A stretch of DNA of 64,000 nt from Acidobacteriota bacterium (GTDB lineage: Bacteria; Acidobacteriota; Blastocatellia; Pyrinomonadales; Pyrinomonadaceae), in the NCBI GenBank assembly GCA_019639235.1, contig JAHBSG010000017.1, forward strand, positions 1-64,000. The letters are read 5' to 3'. The notes under the pieces were generated by a model that saw nothing but the letters and a program-made list of their open reading frames with translations, was not told where the DNA came from and did no database searches. Position 1 is the stretch's first letter. Each line of letters opens with the position of its first letter. The position numbers and the translations under genes were made by a program. This document shows positions 9,278 to 18,514 of the stretch, in pieces.

Positions 9278-11770
9278 ATGCGAGAAACGAGAGACATTAT
9301 CAAGAGCCCGGCCGAACAGGTGACCGATATCGAGCGGCCAATTGACCCGCAGTTGGTTCCGGGCTCGGGCCGCTACCCGGCCTACCGCGAAATGTATGCG
9401 GCGGATGGCTTCAGCCTGATGGACTATTGGCAGGCTATCAGGAAACGGCTTTGGCTGGTCATCGGTATCGCGGTACTCGTTACGACGTTAACGGCCATTT
9501 ACATGGCCCGCAAGCCGAATATCTATCAGGCCTCGGCTACGATCCAGGTCGATCTGGAGCAAACAAACCCGGACCTGATCACCAGCGACCGCCAGCGGCC
9601 AAGCATTAATCTCGATCCGTCATATTTCAACACCCAGCTCCAATTGGTCGGAAGCGATACGATCCTCCGCCGGGTTATCAAGGAACACAATCTCGATACG
9701 AACAAGGAATTTCAGGCGGCCCGGGCTGAGAGTTCCGGCGGAGCGGTTCGCGGTTTTCTGCGGGCCATCGGGCTTGCGAGCTCGCCGGACGCACAAAGCG
9801 ATGCCTCGTTAAGCGAATTTGCCGCCTCGCCAAACTCCGGACTGATGTCGGCCGATGAGATCGCCGAAGCCATCCGGCTCGCTCCTTTCGTTGACGTCAT
9901 AAAACGCAATCTTTCTATCGAACCGGTCAGGGAATCGCGCGTGACCGTTAAGGACACGCGCCTCATCGAGGTGGCATTCAGGAACACAGATCCGCAGTTG
10001 GCGGCATTCGTGGTCAACGGCATCGGTGAGACATTTTCGGCATCGAACCAGGAACAACGCTCAGGTACTTCACGAAAAACGAGCGACTTTCTGCAGCAAC
10101 GCATCGCGGATCTCCAGTCCGATATTCGTCGGGACGAGCTTAAGCTCGTTGAGTTGGAGCGGACGGAGGGAATCCTTAAGACGCCGGGAGATCAGACCAT
10201 CGTTCTTGAACGCCTCGCCGGCTTGAACAAGGACCTGCTCACCGCGGAAAACGAGCGCAAGACTGCTGAGGCCCAGTTCCTCTCTGTTCGCAACAACCCC
10301 GAAAGAGTTTCTGCACTGGCGGAGGCCGAAAGTGCCCGTTACATAACCGAACGCGAAAATTTTCTCCTTAATTACCGGAACGAGACGCAGAAGACGATCG
10401 CGGGATTGACCGCGAACCGGGCGAAGCTCCTCGAAGAATTTCTCCCGACCGCACCGGAAGTAAAGGAGATCGACTCGCAGATCAAAAGCCTTGAGGACTC
10501 GCTGGCCAACGCAACCGAAAAGGCTCAGGCCGAGATCCAGGCATATCGAGGCCGGACCGCCGACAATTTGCTGAAGGTTCTGGAAACGCAATATCGAAGA
10601 GCTCAGGAGAAGGAAAACAAGATCCGTTCAGCTTTCAATGTTCAGTTCCAGGAAGCACAGGGACAGAACGCCGGAGCGGTGATGATCAAGCTCCTTCAGC
10701 AGAATATCGAGACAAATAAGGGATTCCTCGACAACCTGCGGAAGCAGCAAAGCTCGAACGATATCGCATCGCAGGGCTCGGACAACAATATTCGGGTGGC
10801 CCAGTATGCGATCCCGCCGAAGAATCCGGTCTCGCCCTCTAGGACGACGACGGTCCTTGCTGCATTGTTGCTTTCGACGCTTTTCGGAATGGGCCTCGCG
10901 CTTTTCCTTGAGTATCTGGATGATACGATCGGAACGACCGAGGAGATCGAGAGCTACTTGCAGTTGCCGGCACTTGCGGCTATCCCTTCGATCGATTCGA
11001 TGCCGAAACGAAAGCTGCTTCTTGTCGGAGGCTCAGACAGGCCTGACGAGGAGACTGAACCTCTGAATTCGGAGCTGTTAATAAACGCAGACCCGAGGTC
11101 CTCGCTTGCCGAAGCTTATCGGCAGCTTCGCACGTCGATCCTTCTATCGACCGCCGGGCACGCACCGAAGTCGCTGCTGGTGACCTCGAGCCTTCCGTCC
11201 GAAGGCAAGACAACGACCGCGACAAACACCGCCATCAGCCTTGCCCAGACCGGTGCAAAGGTCTTGATCATCGACGCGGATATGCGACGGCCTCGTCTTC
11301 ACTCGGTGTTTGGCGTCTCGAACGGCGAGGGGCTTAGCACGATCCTTTCAAGCGAGATGTCTGAAAAGGAGATCCTCGGCGTTATTCAGCAGGAACCGAG
11401 CACCAAGCTTAACTTGCTGACCTCCGGGCCGATCCCACCGAACCCGGCCGAGCTTATCGGATCGCAGCCGATGGCGGAATTACTCGTTACCCTGCAGAAG
11501 AATTTCACGCACGTTGTTATCGACTCGCCGCCGATCACCTCGTTTACCGATGGCGTCTTGATCGCGTCGATGGTCGATGGCGTGATCCTCGTGGTCCATT
11601 CGGGCAAGAGCTCGCGGCAGATCGTTCGCCGTGCCAAGCAGCTTCTGAATGATGTCGGGGCTCGGATCTTCGGCGTCGTTCTGAACAACGTCGATCTGCG
11701 GTCGCAGGAAAACTATTACTACTATCAAAGCTACTACAGCCAGAGCCAGTATCGGCGAGACGAGGAATAG
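9278..11770 (+). CDS. polysaccharide co-polymerase fused to bacterial tyrosine kinase (Wzc type)
   Basis: The protein has 830 residues. An N-terminal Wzz domain has a membrane helix around residues 57-76, a long coiled-coil periplasmic part and a second helix around 525-545. A cytoplasmic BY-kinase domain follows, with Walker A SEGKTTT near 641, Walker A' IIDADMRR near 663 and Walker B VVIDSPP near 746. The C-terminus is a tyrosine cluster (ENYYYYQSYYSQSQYRR), the usual autophosphorylation tail. Such proteins set chain length and gate export through the Wza channel. The ATG has no strong ribosome site; the next gene starts at GTG overlapping its stop (TAGTG). Confidence 0.93.
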   Translation: MRETRDIIKSPAEQVTDIERPIDPQLVPGSGRYPAYREMYAADGFSLMDYWQAIRKRLWLVIGIAVLVTTLTAIYMARKPNIYQASATIQVDLEQTNPDLITSDRQRPSINLDPSYFNTQLQLVGSDTILRRVIKEHNLDTNKEFQAARAESSGGAVRGFLRAIGLASSPDAQSDASLSEFAASPNSGLMSADEIAEAIRLAPFVDVIKRNLSIEPVRESRVTVKDTRLIEVAFRNTDPQLAAFVVNGIGETFSASNQEQRSGTSRKTSDFLQQRIADLQSDIRRDELKLVELERTEGILKTPGDQTIVLERLAGLNKDLLTAENERKTAEAQFLSVRNNPERVSALAEAESARYITERENFLLNYRNETQKTIAGLTANRAKLLEEFLPTAPEVKEIDSQIKSLEDSLANATEKAQAEIQAYRGRTADNLLKVLETQYRRAQEKENKIRSAFNVQFQEAQGQNAGAVMIKLLQQNIETNKGFLDNLRKQQSSNDIASQGSDNNIRVAQYAIPPKNPVSPSRTTTVLAALLLSTLFGMGLALFLEYLDDTIGTTEEIESYLQLPALAAIPSIDSMPKRKLLLVGGSDRPDEETEPLNSELLINADPRSSLAEAYRQLRTSILLSTAGHAPKSLLVTSSLPSEGKTTTATNTAISLAQTGAKVLIIDADMRRPRLHSVFGVSNGEGLSTILSSEMSEKEILGVIQQEPSTKLNLLTSGPIPPNPAELIGSQPMAELLVTLQKNFTHVVIDSPPITSFTDGVLIASMVDGVILVVHSGKSSRQIVRRAKQLLNDVGARIFGVVLNNVDLRSQENYYYYQSYYSQSQYRRDEE

Positions 11771-12939
11771 TGGCATCGGCAAATCCAGTAAACATACCGT
11801 TAGTTAAGGACACGATCAGTCGGGAAGAGATAATTGCTCTTTCCGATTGGTTGCGGTCCTTTCCGCGCTTGACCAAGGGCGATTTGACGCTGGAGTTCGA
11901 AAAGAAGTGGTCCGAGTGGCAGGGCTGTAAGTACTCGGTCTTCGTCAACTCTGGATCATCGGCGAACCTGCTGATGTTCTACGCCCTGCTGCTTTCGGGC
12001 CGTCTCAAGAATAAGAATATCATCGTTCCGGCGGTTTCATGGGTGACGACCGTAGCTCCGGCGATCCAATTCGGGCTTGACCCGATCGTCTGCGACTGCG
12101 ACCCCGAAACGCTCGGGTTAGATATTGCCCATCTCGGAAAGCTGGTTGATGAACATGACCCTGCGGCGATCATCCTCGTCCACGTACTCGGTTTTCCAAA
12201 CAAAATGGATGAGATAGCGGCGATCTGCAAAGACCGCGACATCATCCTGCTTGAAGATTCCTGCGAGAGCCTTGGCTCGCTATACAAGGGCGTTAAGACC
12301 GGGAACTTTGGCTCGATGAGCAGCTTCTCGCTATATTTCGGCCATCATCTTTCGACCATCGAAGGCGGAATGATCTGCACCGACGATGGGGAGTTGAGGG
12401 ACCTTCTTATCTCGCTCCGCAGCCACGGCTGGGACCGCGATCTTCCGCCGGCGAGGCAATCGGAACTTCGGTCGCGCTACGGCATCGACGATTTTCGGGC
12501 CTTGTACACCTTCTATCACCCTGGGTTCAATGTCAGGTCGACCGACCTGCAGGCCTTTCTCGGGTTGGAACAACTCAAAAAGGCAGACACGGTGGTCGAG
12601 AACCGGAACGGGAATTTTCTGGCCTATGATTCGACCATCAAGAACTTTCAATACAAGGTTCGGCAAGCTGAGGGAACACTTGTCTCTAACTTCTGTTACC
12701 CGCTCATCACCGAGAAGCGCGATGAACTTGTTGCCGAGCTTGCCCGTGCGGGCGTTGACTCGCGTCCGCTTGTTTGCGGATCTATAGCCCGGCATCCTTT
12801 TTGGTACGAGCGTTACGGGCGTACCGAACTTCCGTTCGCAGATATCGTCCATGACCACGGCATGTATATCCCGAACAACCACGAAATGACTTCGGCCGAA
12901 ATAGAATACGTCGCGAACGTCGTTAATTCTGTCCTTTGA
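11770..12939 (+). CDS. DegT/DnrJ/EryC1-family PLP enzyme, probable sugar 3-dehydratase
   Basis: The 389-residue protein has the fold-type I sugar aminotransferase pattern, with VNSGSSANL near the start of the PLP site and LLEDSCESLGS for the PLP aspartate. At the position of the Schiff-base lysine it reads SLYFGHHLSTIEGG, with His192-His193 instead of Lys. In this superfamily His in place of Lys is the mark of 3-dehydratases such as ColD (GDP-4-keto-6-deoxymannose 3-dehydratase) and RfbH. A gmd gene lies about 1 kb away, so a GDP-3,6-dideoxyhexose (colitose-like) branch is a reasonable guess. The GTG start overlaps the kinase stop. The next gene overlaps as TGATG. Confidence 0.8.
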   Translation: MASANPVNIPLVKDTISREEIIALSDWLRSFPRLTKGDLTLEFEKKWSEWQGCKYSVFVNSGSSANLLMFYALLLSGRLKNKNIIVPAVSWVTTVAPAIQFGLDPIVCDCDPETLGLDIAHLGKLVDEHDPAAIILVHVLGFPNKMDEIAAICKDRDIILLEDSCESLGSLYKGVKTGNFGSMSSFSLYFGHHLSTIEGGMICTDDGELRDLLISLRSHGWDRDLPPARQSELRSRYGIDDFRALYTFYHPGFNVRSTDLQAFLGLEQLKKADTVVENRNGNFLAYDSTIKNFQYKVRQAEGTLVSNFCYPLITEKRDELVAELARAGVDSRPLVCGSIARHPFWYERYGRTELPFADIVHDHGMYIPNNHEMTSAEIEYVANVVNSVL

Positions 12940-13883
12940 TGCCCCGAACCGAACGAAGAAAGCGTGTCGCGATCGTAACGCCGGTCCACAATAGGTGCGA
13001 CCTGACTTTGCAGTGCCTTCGCAGCATCGAGCGGCTTGACGCCGACGGGCTCGAGGTATTCGCCGTCATCGTTGACGATGGCTCGACCGACGGAACCGCA
13101 GAAAAGGTCAAGGCAGCTTATCCGAACGTGCAGATCGTTAGCGGTGACGGAAACCTCTGGTTCTCGGGCGGAATGAACCGCGGCTTCGAGGCCGCTCTTG
13201 AACGCGACCCGGACTACATTCTTTCGATCAACAACGACACGGTGTTCGACCGAAAACTGCTCCGGAATTTGATCGAAACTGCCGAGAAGCACCCCCGTTC
13301 GGTTGTGGGCGCTCTTTTGCTGCTCTGGGATCAGCCGCATCGCGTTTTTCAGGTCGCACCAAAGTGGAGTTCCTATTGGGGCGGATTTCGCCATTGGCAG
13401 CAGCAAACCGTTTGGACGGTTCCTGACCGGCCGTGGAAGGTGGAGATCATTGTCGGAAATTGCGTTCTTTTTCCGGTTGAGGCGATCCGCGAATGCGGAC
13501 TAATGGACGAGAAGCGATTTCCGCATTATGGCGATGCAGAATACACGCCGCGGATGCGGAGAGCGGGCTGGACGCTGCTCGTCGACCCGCGGGCTCGGGC
13601 TTTCTGCCAACCGAATACGCCGCCGCCCTCGGTCGGCAAGATGCCGTTCCGAAAGAAGCTCAGAACTCTTTTCTTGGATAAGGGAAACGCCAACAGCCTC
13701 TGGCGGCGAACCTATGCGAATCTATTCGGAGCCCCGAACAAGCTCTGGGGCCTCGTTGCGACTCCGGTTTTTTACTTAAGATATCTGATCGGCAAGAATT
13801 ACGAGTCTTCATACGCCGAGCGAGTTCCCGAACCACAGCTCAAGGACCTCTATGCGAATGAGGTCGTGGCCCCGGAAGAATGA
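12939..13883 (+). CDS. glycosyltransferase family 2
   Basis: The 314-residue protein has a GT-A fold signature: TPVHNRCD at the N-terminus, VDDGSTDGT for the nucleotide site, LSINNDT in the DxD position and HYGDAEY for the catalytic region. The segment GNLWFSGGMNRG is typical of GT2 rhamnosyl- or deoxyhexosyl-transferases. It would add one sugar to the lipid-linked repeat unit on the cytoplasmic face of the membrane. The ATG at 12939 overlaps the upstream stop. Its 3' end overlaps the convergent gmd gene by 34 bp. Confidence 0.85.
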   Translation: MPRTERRKRVAIVTPVHNRCDLTLQCLRSIERLDADGLEVFAVIVDDGSTDGTAEKVKAAYPNVQIVSGDGNLWFSGGMNRGFEAALERDPDYILSINNDTVFDRKLLRNLIETAEKHPRSVVGALLLLWDQPHRVFQVAPKWSSYWGGFRHWQQQTVWTVPDRPWKVEIIVGNCVLFPVEAIRECGLMDEKRFPHYGDAEYTPRMRRAGWTLLVDPRARAFCQPNTPPPSVGKMPFRKKLRTLFLDKGNANSLWRRTYANLFGAPNKLWGLVATPVFYLRYLIGKNYESSYAERVPEPQLKDLYANEVVAPEE

Positions 13884-14854
13884 GCCGGCCGCAGTTCTTC
13901 GAGCCAGTAGTTGATCATCTCGTCCAGCATGGTCTCGAACGTATATTCCGGCTCCCAGCCGGTCGCCGCTCGCAGCTTGGCCGAATCACCCTTGAGGTTA
14001 TGGAGTTCTTCCGGGCGGAGAAAACGCTCGCTGACCCGGACGTATCGGTCGGCATCGAGTTCAAGCTTTGAGAAGACGTGATCGACAAGGTCGCGAACGC
14101 TGTGCGAAACGCCCATAGCGCAAACGAAATCGTCCGGCCGGTCAAGCTGAAGGATCTGCCACATCGCGCACACATAATCCTTCGCATGCCCCCAGTCGCG
14201 GGTCGCGTCCAGATTTCCGAGTTCGAGTCGGTCAGTATGCCCGTACTTGATCCGGACCGCCTCTTTGCACACCTTGTTGGTTACAAAGTTGGTTCCGCGT
14301 CTTGGGCTCTCGTGATTGAAGAGTATTCCGTTGCTAACGAATAACTTGTAAGCGTTGCGATAGTTCTTCGCTAGGTGATAAGAAAACACCTTCGAACAGC
14401 CGTACGGCGAAACCGGGTTCATCGGGGTCGTCTCACGCTGAAAACCGTCCGGATCGATCATGTTCCCGAACATCTCCGATGACGACGCCTGATACATCTT
14501 CACGTCGGGCTTCGTCAGACGGATCGCTTCAAGCAGGTTCAGGGTTCCAAGCCCGGTCGCATTTGCCGTGTAGATCGGCTGGTCGAATGAGATCCGTACG
14601 TGCGACTGCGCAGCCAAATGATAGATCTCATCGGGCTGCGTCTCCTTTATTACATAGACCAACGATGACAGGTCGGTGATGTCTCCGTAGTGGAGATTCA
14701 GATCGGTCCGAATATGCTCGATCCGAGTCGTCTGGGTCTCGGCCACAGAGTTGCGCTTGAGGATGCCGTGGACATCGTAGCCTTTTTTGAGCAGCAGTTC
14801 CGAAAGATAGCTTCCGTCCTGGCCGTTAATTCCTGTTATCAAAGCCGTTTTCAT
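13850..14854 (-). CDS. gmd: GDP-mannose 4,6-dehydratase
   Basis: The 334-residue short-chain dehydrogenase has the GINGQDGSYL NAD(P)-binding loop. The catalytic SSSEMFG and YGCSKVFSYHLAKNYR segments (Tyr/Lys pair) follow, then NHESPRRG, all typical of Gmd. It converts GDP-D-mannose to GDP-4-keto-6-deoxy-D-mannose, the precursor of GDP-fucose, GDP-rhamnose, GDP-perosamine and GDP-colitose. It lies on the minus strand inside an otherwise plus-strand locus. Its ATG overlaps the stop of the fcl-like gene by 4 bp. Confidence 0.95.
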   Translation of the reverse strand: MKTALITGINGQDGSYLSELLLKKGYDVHGILKRNSVAETQTTRIEHIRTDLNLHYGDITDLSSLVYVIKETQPDEIYHLAAQSHVRISFDQPIYTANATGLGTLNLLEAIRLTKPDVKMYQASSSEMFGNMIDPDGFQRETTPMNPVSPYGCSKVFSYHLAKNYRNAYKLFVSNGILFNHESPRRGTNFVTNKVCKEAVRIKYGHTDRLELGNLDATRDWGHAKDYVCAMWQILQLDRPDDFVCAMGVSHSVRDLVDHVFSKLELDADRYVRVSERFLRPEELHNLKGDSAKLRAATGWEPEYTFETMLDEMINYWLEELRPAHSSGATTSFA

Positions 14855-15762
14855 TCTTTATGATTCGCCTTGTAGTAAGAATACACGCGGCGAATGCCCT
14901 CTGCTAAACCGGTGAACCTGAAATCCGGAAATATTTCAATCATCCGCGCATTCGAAACGTCTTTGCGAAACTGCCCATCGGGCCCCGAGGCGTCAAAACG
15001 GATCTCCATTCCCTCATTCCCGGTGGCCGCTAACGCGACCTCAGCGATTTCGCGGATCGAAAGATTCTCAGCGACGGCAACGTTGAAACTTTGCGTCACA
15101 TCTTGCTCGGCGCATTGCGCGATGACGCGTGCGAGGTCATCGGCGTGCATGAACTGGCGGAGCGGCTTGCCGCTTCCGAGCAATGTAATGTGGCCCGAGC
15201 CGTCCCGCTCTGACTTAATGATCTTTGTTATCAGAGCGGTCACGAAATGGCTCTTGGCCGGATCGGTCTTATCAAACTCACCATAAAGATTGCATGGGAT
15301 CAGATAGTTGTACGAGGTCCCATATTGCGTATTGCATGCATCGATGTGTGCCGCCAAAGCACGTTTGCTGATGGCATATCCAAAGTTCGTTTCCTGAGGC
15401 GGGCCGTCGTGGATCATCGCTTCGGTCATCGGATAGCTCGACGCCACGTCCGGGAAAATACAAGTTGAAAGAACGGCCGTGAACCTCGGAACGCCGGTTT
15501 CTCTGGCATATTTGAGTACCAATGTGTTCATTAGCAGATTGTCCTCAAGGAACTCGGCCGGGCGCCTTCGGTTGTCCAAAATGCCGGCCACGCGAGCGGC
15601 GAGATGGATCACGCGGTCCCACTTGGTCGAGAAAAGCCGTCGTACGTCATCTTCGCGTCGGAGGTCGGCGTCCCGCGAAGATAGATACACAGCGTCCGGT
15701 AGGTACTTACTAAGATGGCGGCCCACTAATCCGGAGCCGCCCGTCACTAGGATTTTTGCCAT
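14851..15762 (-). CDS. fcl: GDP-L-fucose synthase-like epimerase/reductase
   Basis: The start at 15762 has AAGG five bases upstream and gives MAKILVTGGSGLVG, a standard NAD(P) loop. The product has about 303 residues, with the catalytic YAISKRA (Tyr/Lys) and the conserved IPCNLYGEFD segment of GDP-fucose synthases. It would epimerise C3/C5 and reduce C4 of GDP-4-keto-6-deoxymannose. If the nearby DegT protein is a ColD-type dehydratase, this enzyme could act like ColC instead. It pairs with gmd on the minus strand. Only 29 bp separate its start from the divergent glycosyltransferase. Confidence 0.85.
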   Translation of the reverse strand: MAKILVTGGSGLVGRHLSKYLPDAVYLSSRDADLRREDDVRRLFSTKWDRVIHLAARVAGILDNRRRPAEFLEDNLLMNTLVLKYARETGVPRFTAVLSTCIFPDVASSYPMTEAMIHDGPPQETNFGYAISKRALAAHIDACNTQYGTSYNYLIPCNLYGEFDKTDPAKSHFVTALITKIIKSERDGSGHITLLGSGKPLRQFMHADDLARVIAQCAEQDVTQSFNVAVAENLSIREIAEVALAATGNEGMEIRFDASGPDGQFRKDVSNARMIEIFPDFRFTGLAEGIRRVYSYYKANHKE

Positions 15763-15791
15763 GCTGACCTTAAAATACACATTTTGCCCTT

Positions 15792-17015
15792 ATGCGACAA
15801 GCGATCTATGCTTGGGACTACCTCGAATGGGGTGGAGCTCAAATTCACCTCTTTGCAATTATTCGTGAGGTAGAAAAGCACTTCCGCGTGTCGATCGTCC
15901 TGCCTGCGGGCTCTGATCCAAAGCTTCTGAAATTCATCGATGATCTTGGTGTCGAGCGGCATTTTTTCGATGGAGCGATCGACACAAAGCCGCAAGCCGG
16001 GCTAATTGGAAGCCTTCGTTCCAGGATCAAAAAGCTTCGTACGGAATACCGTATGATGCGAAGGATCGCCGAACTTCGGCCCGATGGCGTCATTCACCTC
16101 GATCTCTTGCCTCATTATTCATTGTTGCCGCTGATGTGGGCGTGTTTGTACGCAGAGGTCTTCATTACATCACATAATCGGATGCCTGAGGTCGGATGGC
16201 TGCGCGAGGCAATATGGAGAGTCAAAGCTGCGGTGATCTCGCGGTTTCGAAACTTTCATGTCCTTTGCTCGAACGAGGACGCAAAGAAGTACTTTTCGCG
16301 TCATTATTCCAAAAGAACGGCAGACGATATACAGGTAACCTACACGAGCATCAACCCGGACGAGATCGCTCCGATAGCCGCCGACGCGGCCGTCAGGCAA
16401 AAAGCTCGTCAGTTTCTGTCTATTCAACCGGAGGAAACCGCCGTACTCTGCGTCGGGAACTTCATCGACCGGAAGGGGAGATGGGTGTTTTTGGAGGCTG
16501 CCCGCATCGCGGCGAACGAAAACTCGTCGCTGAAATTCGTTTGGCTTTCACCGCTCGGCCCTGATAATGCGGCGGCAAAGCGAATAGATAGCTTCGGCCT
16601 CGGAGACCGCTTTCGACTGGTCCTTTCGGATGAGATCGGCAAGGAGCGTTCGGATGTGCTCGGGTTCTTTATGCTCGCCGACATCTTCGTTCTCCCGAGC
16701 TACGTTGAAGGCCTGCCGATCGCATTGCTTGAGGCGATGGCGTTGGGGCTTCCGGCAATATCAACCGACGTGAATGCGATCCCGGAAGCTGTGATCCATG
16801 AAAAGACGGGCCTTTTGGTACAACCGGGCGACGCCGAAACATTGGCTAACGAGATACTTCGCTTAGCCGACGACAAAGCGATGGCGGAGAAGCTAGCAGC
16901 CGCCGGCAAGCTGCATGTGATCGAGAACTTTGACGAGAGAGATGTTGCTCGAAAGGTCTTGAGTGCTTACACCGCCGCACTCGGTGAAACGAAAGCATTG
17001 CCGACCGTCCAATAA
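15792..17015 (+). CDS. glycosyltransferase family 4
   Basis: The 407-residue protein has a GT-B arrangement. An N-terminal WGGAQIHLF acceptor-side motif is followed by a C-terminal nucleotide-sugar domain with CVGNFIDRKGRW and the PSYVEGLPIALLEAMALG signature (the E-x7-E retaining motif). It should transfer a sugar to the lipid-linked oligosaccharide. There is no clear ribosome-binding site and the next gene, the flippase, begins directly after its stop codon. Donor and acceptor cannot be read from the sequence. Confidence 0.85.
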   Translation: MRQAIYAWDYLEWGGAQIHLFAIIREVEKHFRVSIVLPAGSDPKLLKFIDDLGVERHFFDGAIDTKPQAGLIGSLRSRIKKLRTEYRMMRRIAELRPDGVIHLDLLPHYSLLPLMWACLYAEVFITSHNRMPEVGWLREAIWRVKAAVISRFRNFHVLCSNEDAKKYFSRHYSKRTADDIQVTYTSINPDEIAPIAADAAVRQKARQFLSIQPEETAVLCVGNFIDRKGRWVFLEAARIAANENSSLKFVWLSPLGPDNAAAKRIDSFGLGDRFRLVLSDEIGKERSDVLGFFMLADIFVLPSYVEGLPIALLEAMALGLPAISTDVNAIPEAVIHEKTGLLVQPGDAETLANEILRLADDKAMAEKLAAAGKLHVIENFDERDVARKVLSAYTAALGETKALPTVQ

Positions 17016-18512
17016 ATGCAAACCGGTACCAATGTGATCCGAAACATTTCCTTCGGGGCCCTAACTTGGGTTGGCCCGATGGCTTTGAGTCTGATCGCGA
17101 CACCCTACATCGTCAAAGCTCTCGGCCTCGCGGGTTACGGCATATATGCCCTTGTTCTTGGCATCATTAGCTACTCTTTTAATTTTGGGGTCGGCCGGGC
17201 AGCGACCAAGTATGTTGCCGAGTATCAGGGAACAGGCGAAAGGCCGAAGATCGGTCCGATCATCGCAAGCAGCCTGGCGTTGAGCCTCGCATCGGGAGCT
17301 TTTGCTGTAATAGCTCTCGGACTGCTTGCTCCCTGGCTCGTGGACAATGTTCTGGGTATCGGCGGGGAATTTCGAAGATCGGCTACCACGGCGCTCTACA
17401 TCGCGTCCGGAGTGATCGTCGTAACACTCCTGAATCAGCTGTTCGGGTCGATCCTTCAGGGCCTGCACCGGTTCGATCTTTACTCGAAGCTTTTCAATCT
17501 CTCCAATTTTGCGGTTGTAGCCGGTAATCTGGCTCTCGCCCTCTGGGGCTTTGACCTGACGGCCTTGCTCGCCTGGAATCTGGGCGTGCTGGCCGTTTCA
17601 GCAATTCTGAATGCGATCGCCTCGAAGCGGCTGCTTTCGGACGTCTCGCTCTTTTCCGGGATAAATGGGACCGCTCTCAAAACGGTGCTTTTTTACACGG
17701 GCGGCGTTGTCGGTTACCAGCTTCTTGGGAATGTGTTGCTGCTTTTCGAGCGCGGGTACATCACCCGCGTTCTCGGCAGCGACCAGCTAACCTACTATGT
17801 TGTAGCGATGGCTATCGGCCTCTATCTCCACGGCTTTTCAACTAGCCTGCTTCTCGCCATCGCTCCCGTGACGAGTGAGCAAACGAACGACAAAGAACGG
17901 CTCAAGAAGCTTTACGACCGCTCGACAAAACTGATAGCGATGATCGTTGTTTTTGTCACGGCGGTACTTTTGGTTTCGGGCGGCGAGTTTTTGACGCTTT
18001 GGATGGGGCCGGAATTTGCTCGGGAAGCGGCCGTGATACTCAAGATCCACACGATCACATTTGCACTGCTCTCTATTGGCGGCATTGCGTGGTTCATGCG
18101 AGAAGGGCTCGGGGTGCCAAAGCACAATTTGATCGTCTCCGGTATCTGCTTCGTCATTACGCTTTCATTGATGCTTTCGACGACCGCTTACGGAAACACG
18201 GGGATGGCTCTTTCGCGTCTTGCGGGTTTTTCAGTGATGTTCTTTTCCATTTTCGCTTTCGAACGATGGCTGTTTGGAAACGTAGATGTTGCCTTCTGGC
18301 TGCGAAACTCCATTAAGCTTCTGATCGCGGCGTCACTCTTGGCCGGGCTTCTATTCCTTTTACTGCAAATGCTCCCGGTGGGCTGGCCTTCATATATAGC
18401 CTCGGTCGCCTGCGGCGGCATTCTCTATTGTGGTATCCTCTGGTTTTCGGGATACGTTGATGCTTCCGAACGGAATGCGATCTTCAGTGCTATCCGCTCC
18501 ATTTCTGCCTGA
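17016..18512 (+). CDS. wzx: Wzx-like oligosaccharide flippase (MOP superfamily)
   Basis: The 498-residue protein is almost entirely hydrophobic with about 12-14 predicted membrane segments and a typical N-terminus (NVIRNISFGALTWVGPM). This matches flippases that move undecaprenyl-linked repeat units to the periplasm. Its place between sugar transferases and a polymerase supports a Wzx role. It starts on the base after the upstream stop codon. Members of this family are defined by topology more than by motifs, so substrate is unknown. Confidence 0.85.
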   Translation: MQTGTNVIRNISFGALTWVGPMALSLIATPYIVKALGLAGYGIYALVLGIISYSFNFGVGRAATKYVAEYQGTGERPKIGPIIASSLALSLASGAFAVIALGLLAPWLVDNVLGIGGEFRRSATTALYIASGVIVVTLLNQLFGSILQGLHRFDLYSKLFNLSNFAVVAGNLALALWGFDLTALLAWNLGVLAVSAILNAIASKRLLSDVSLFSGINGTALKTVLFYTGGVVGYQLLGNVLLLFERGYITRVLGSDQLTYYVVAMAIGLYLHGFSTSLLLAIAPVTSEQTNDKERLKKLYDRSTKLIAMIVVFVTAVLLVSGGEFLTLWMGPEFAREAAVILKIHTITFALLSIGGIAWFMREGLGVPKHNLIVSGICFVITLSLMLSTTAYGNTGMALSRLAGFSVMFFSIFAFERWLFGNVDVAFWLRNSIKLLIAASLLAGLLFLLLQMLPVGWPSYIASVACGGILYCGILWFSGYVDASERNAIFSAIRSISA

Positions 18513-18514
18513 AC

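Noticed and set aside
11770..12939. Simple sugar aminotransferase call
   Set aside because: The Schiff-base lysine is replaced by His, so an aminotransferase label would probably mislead.
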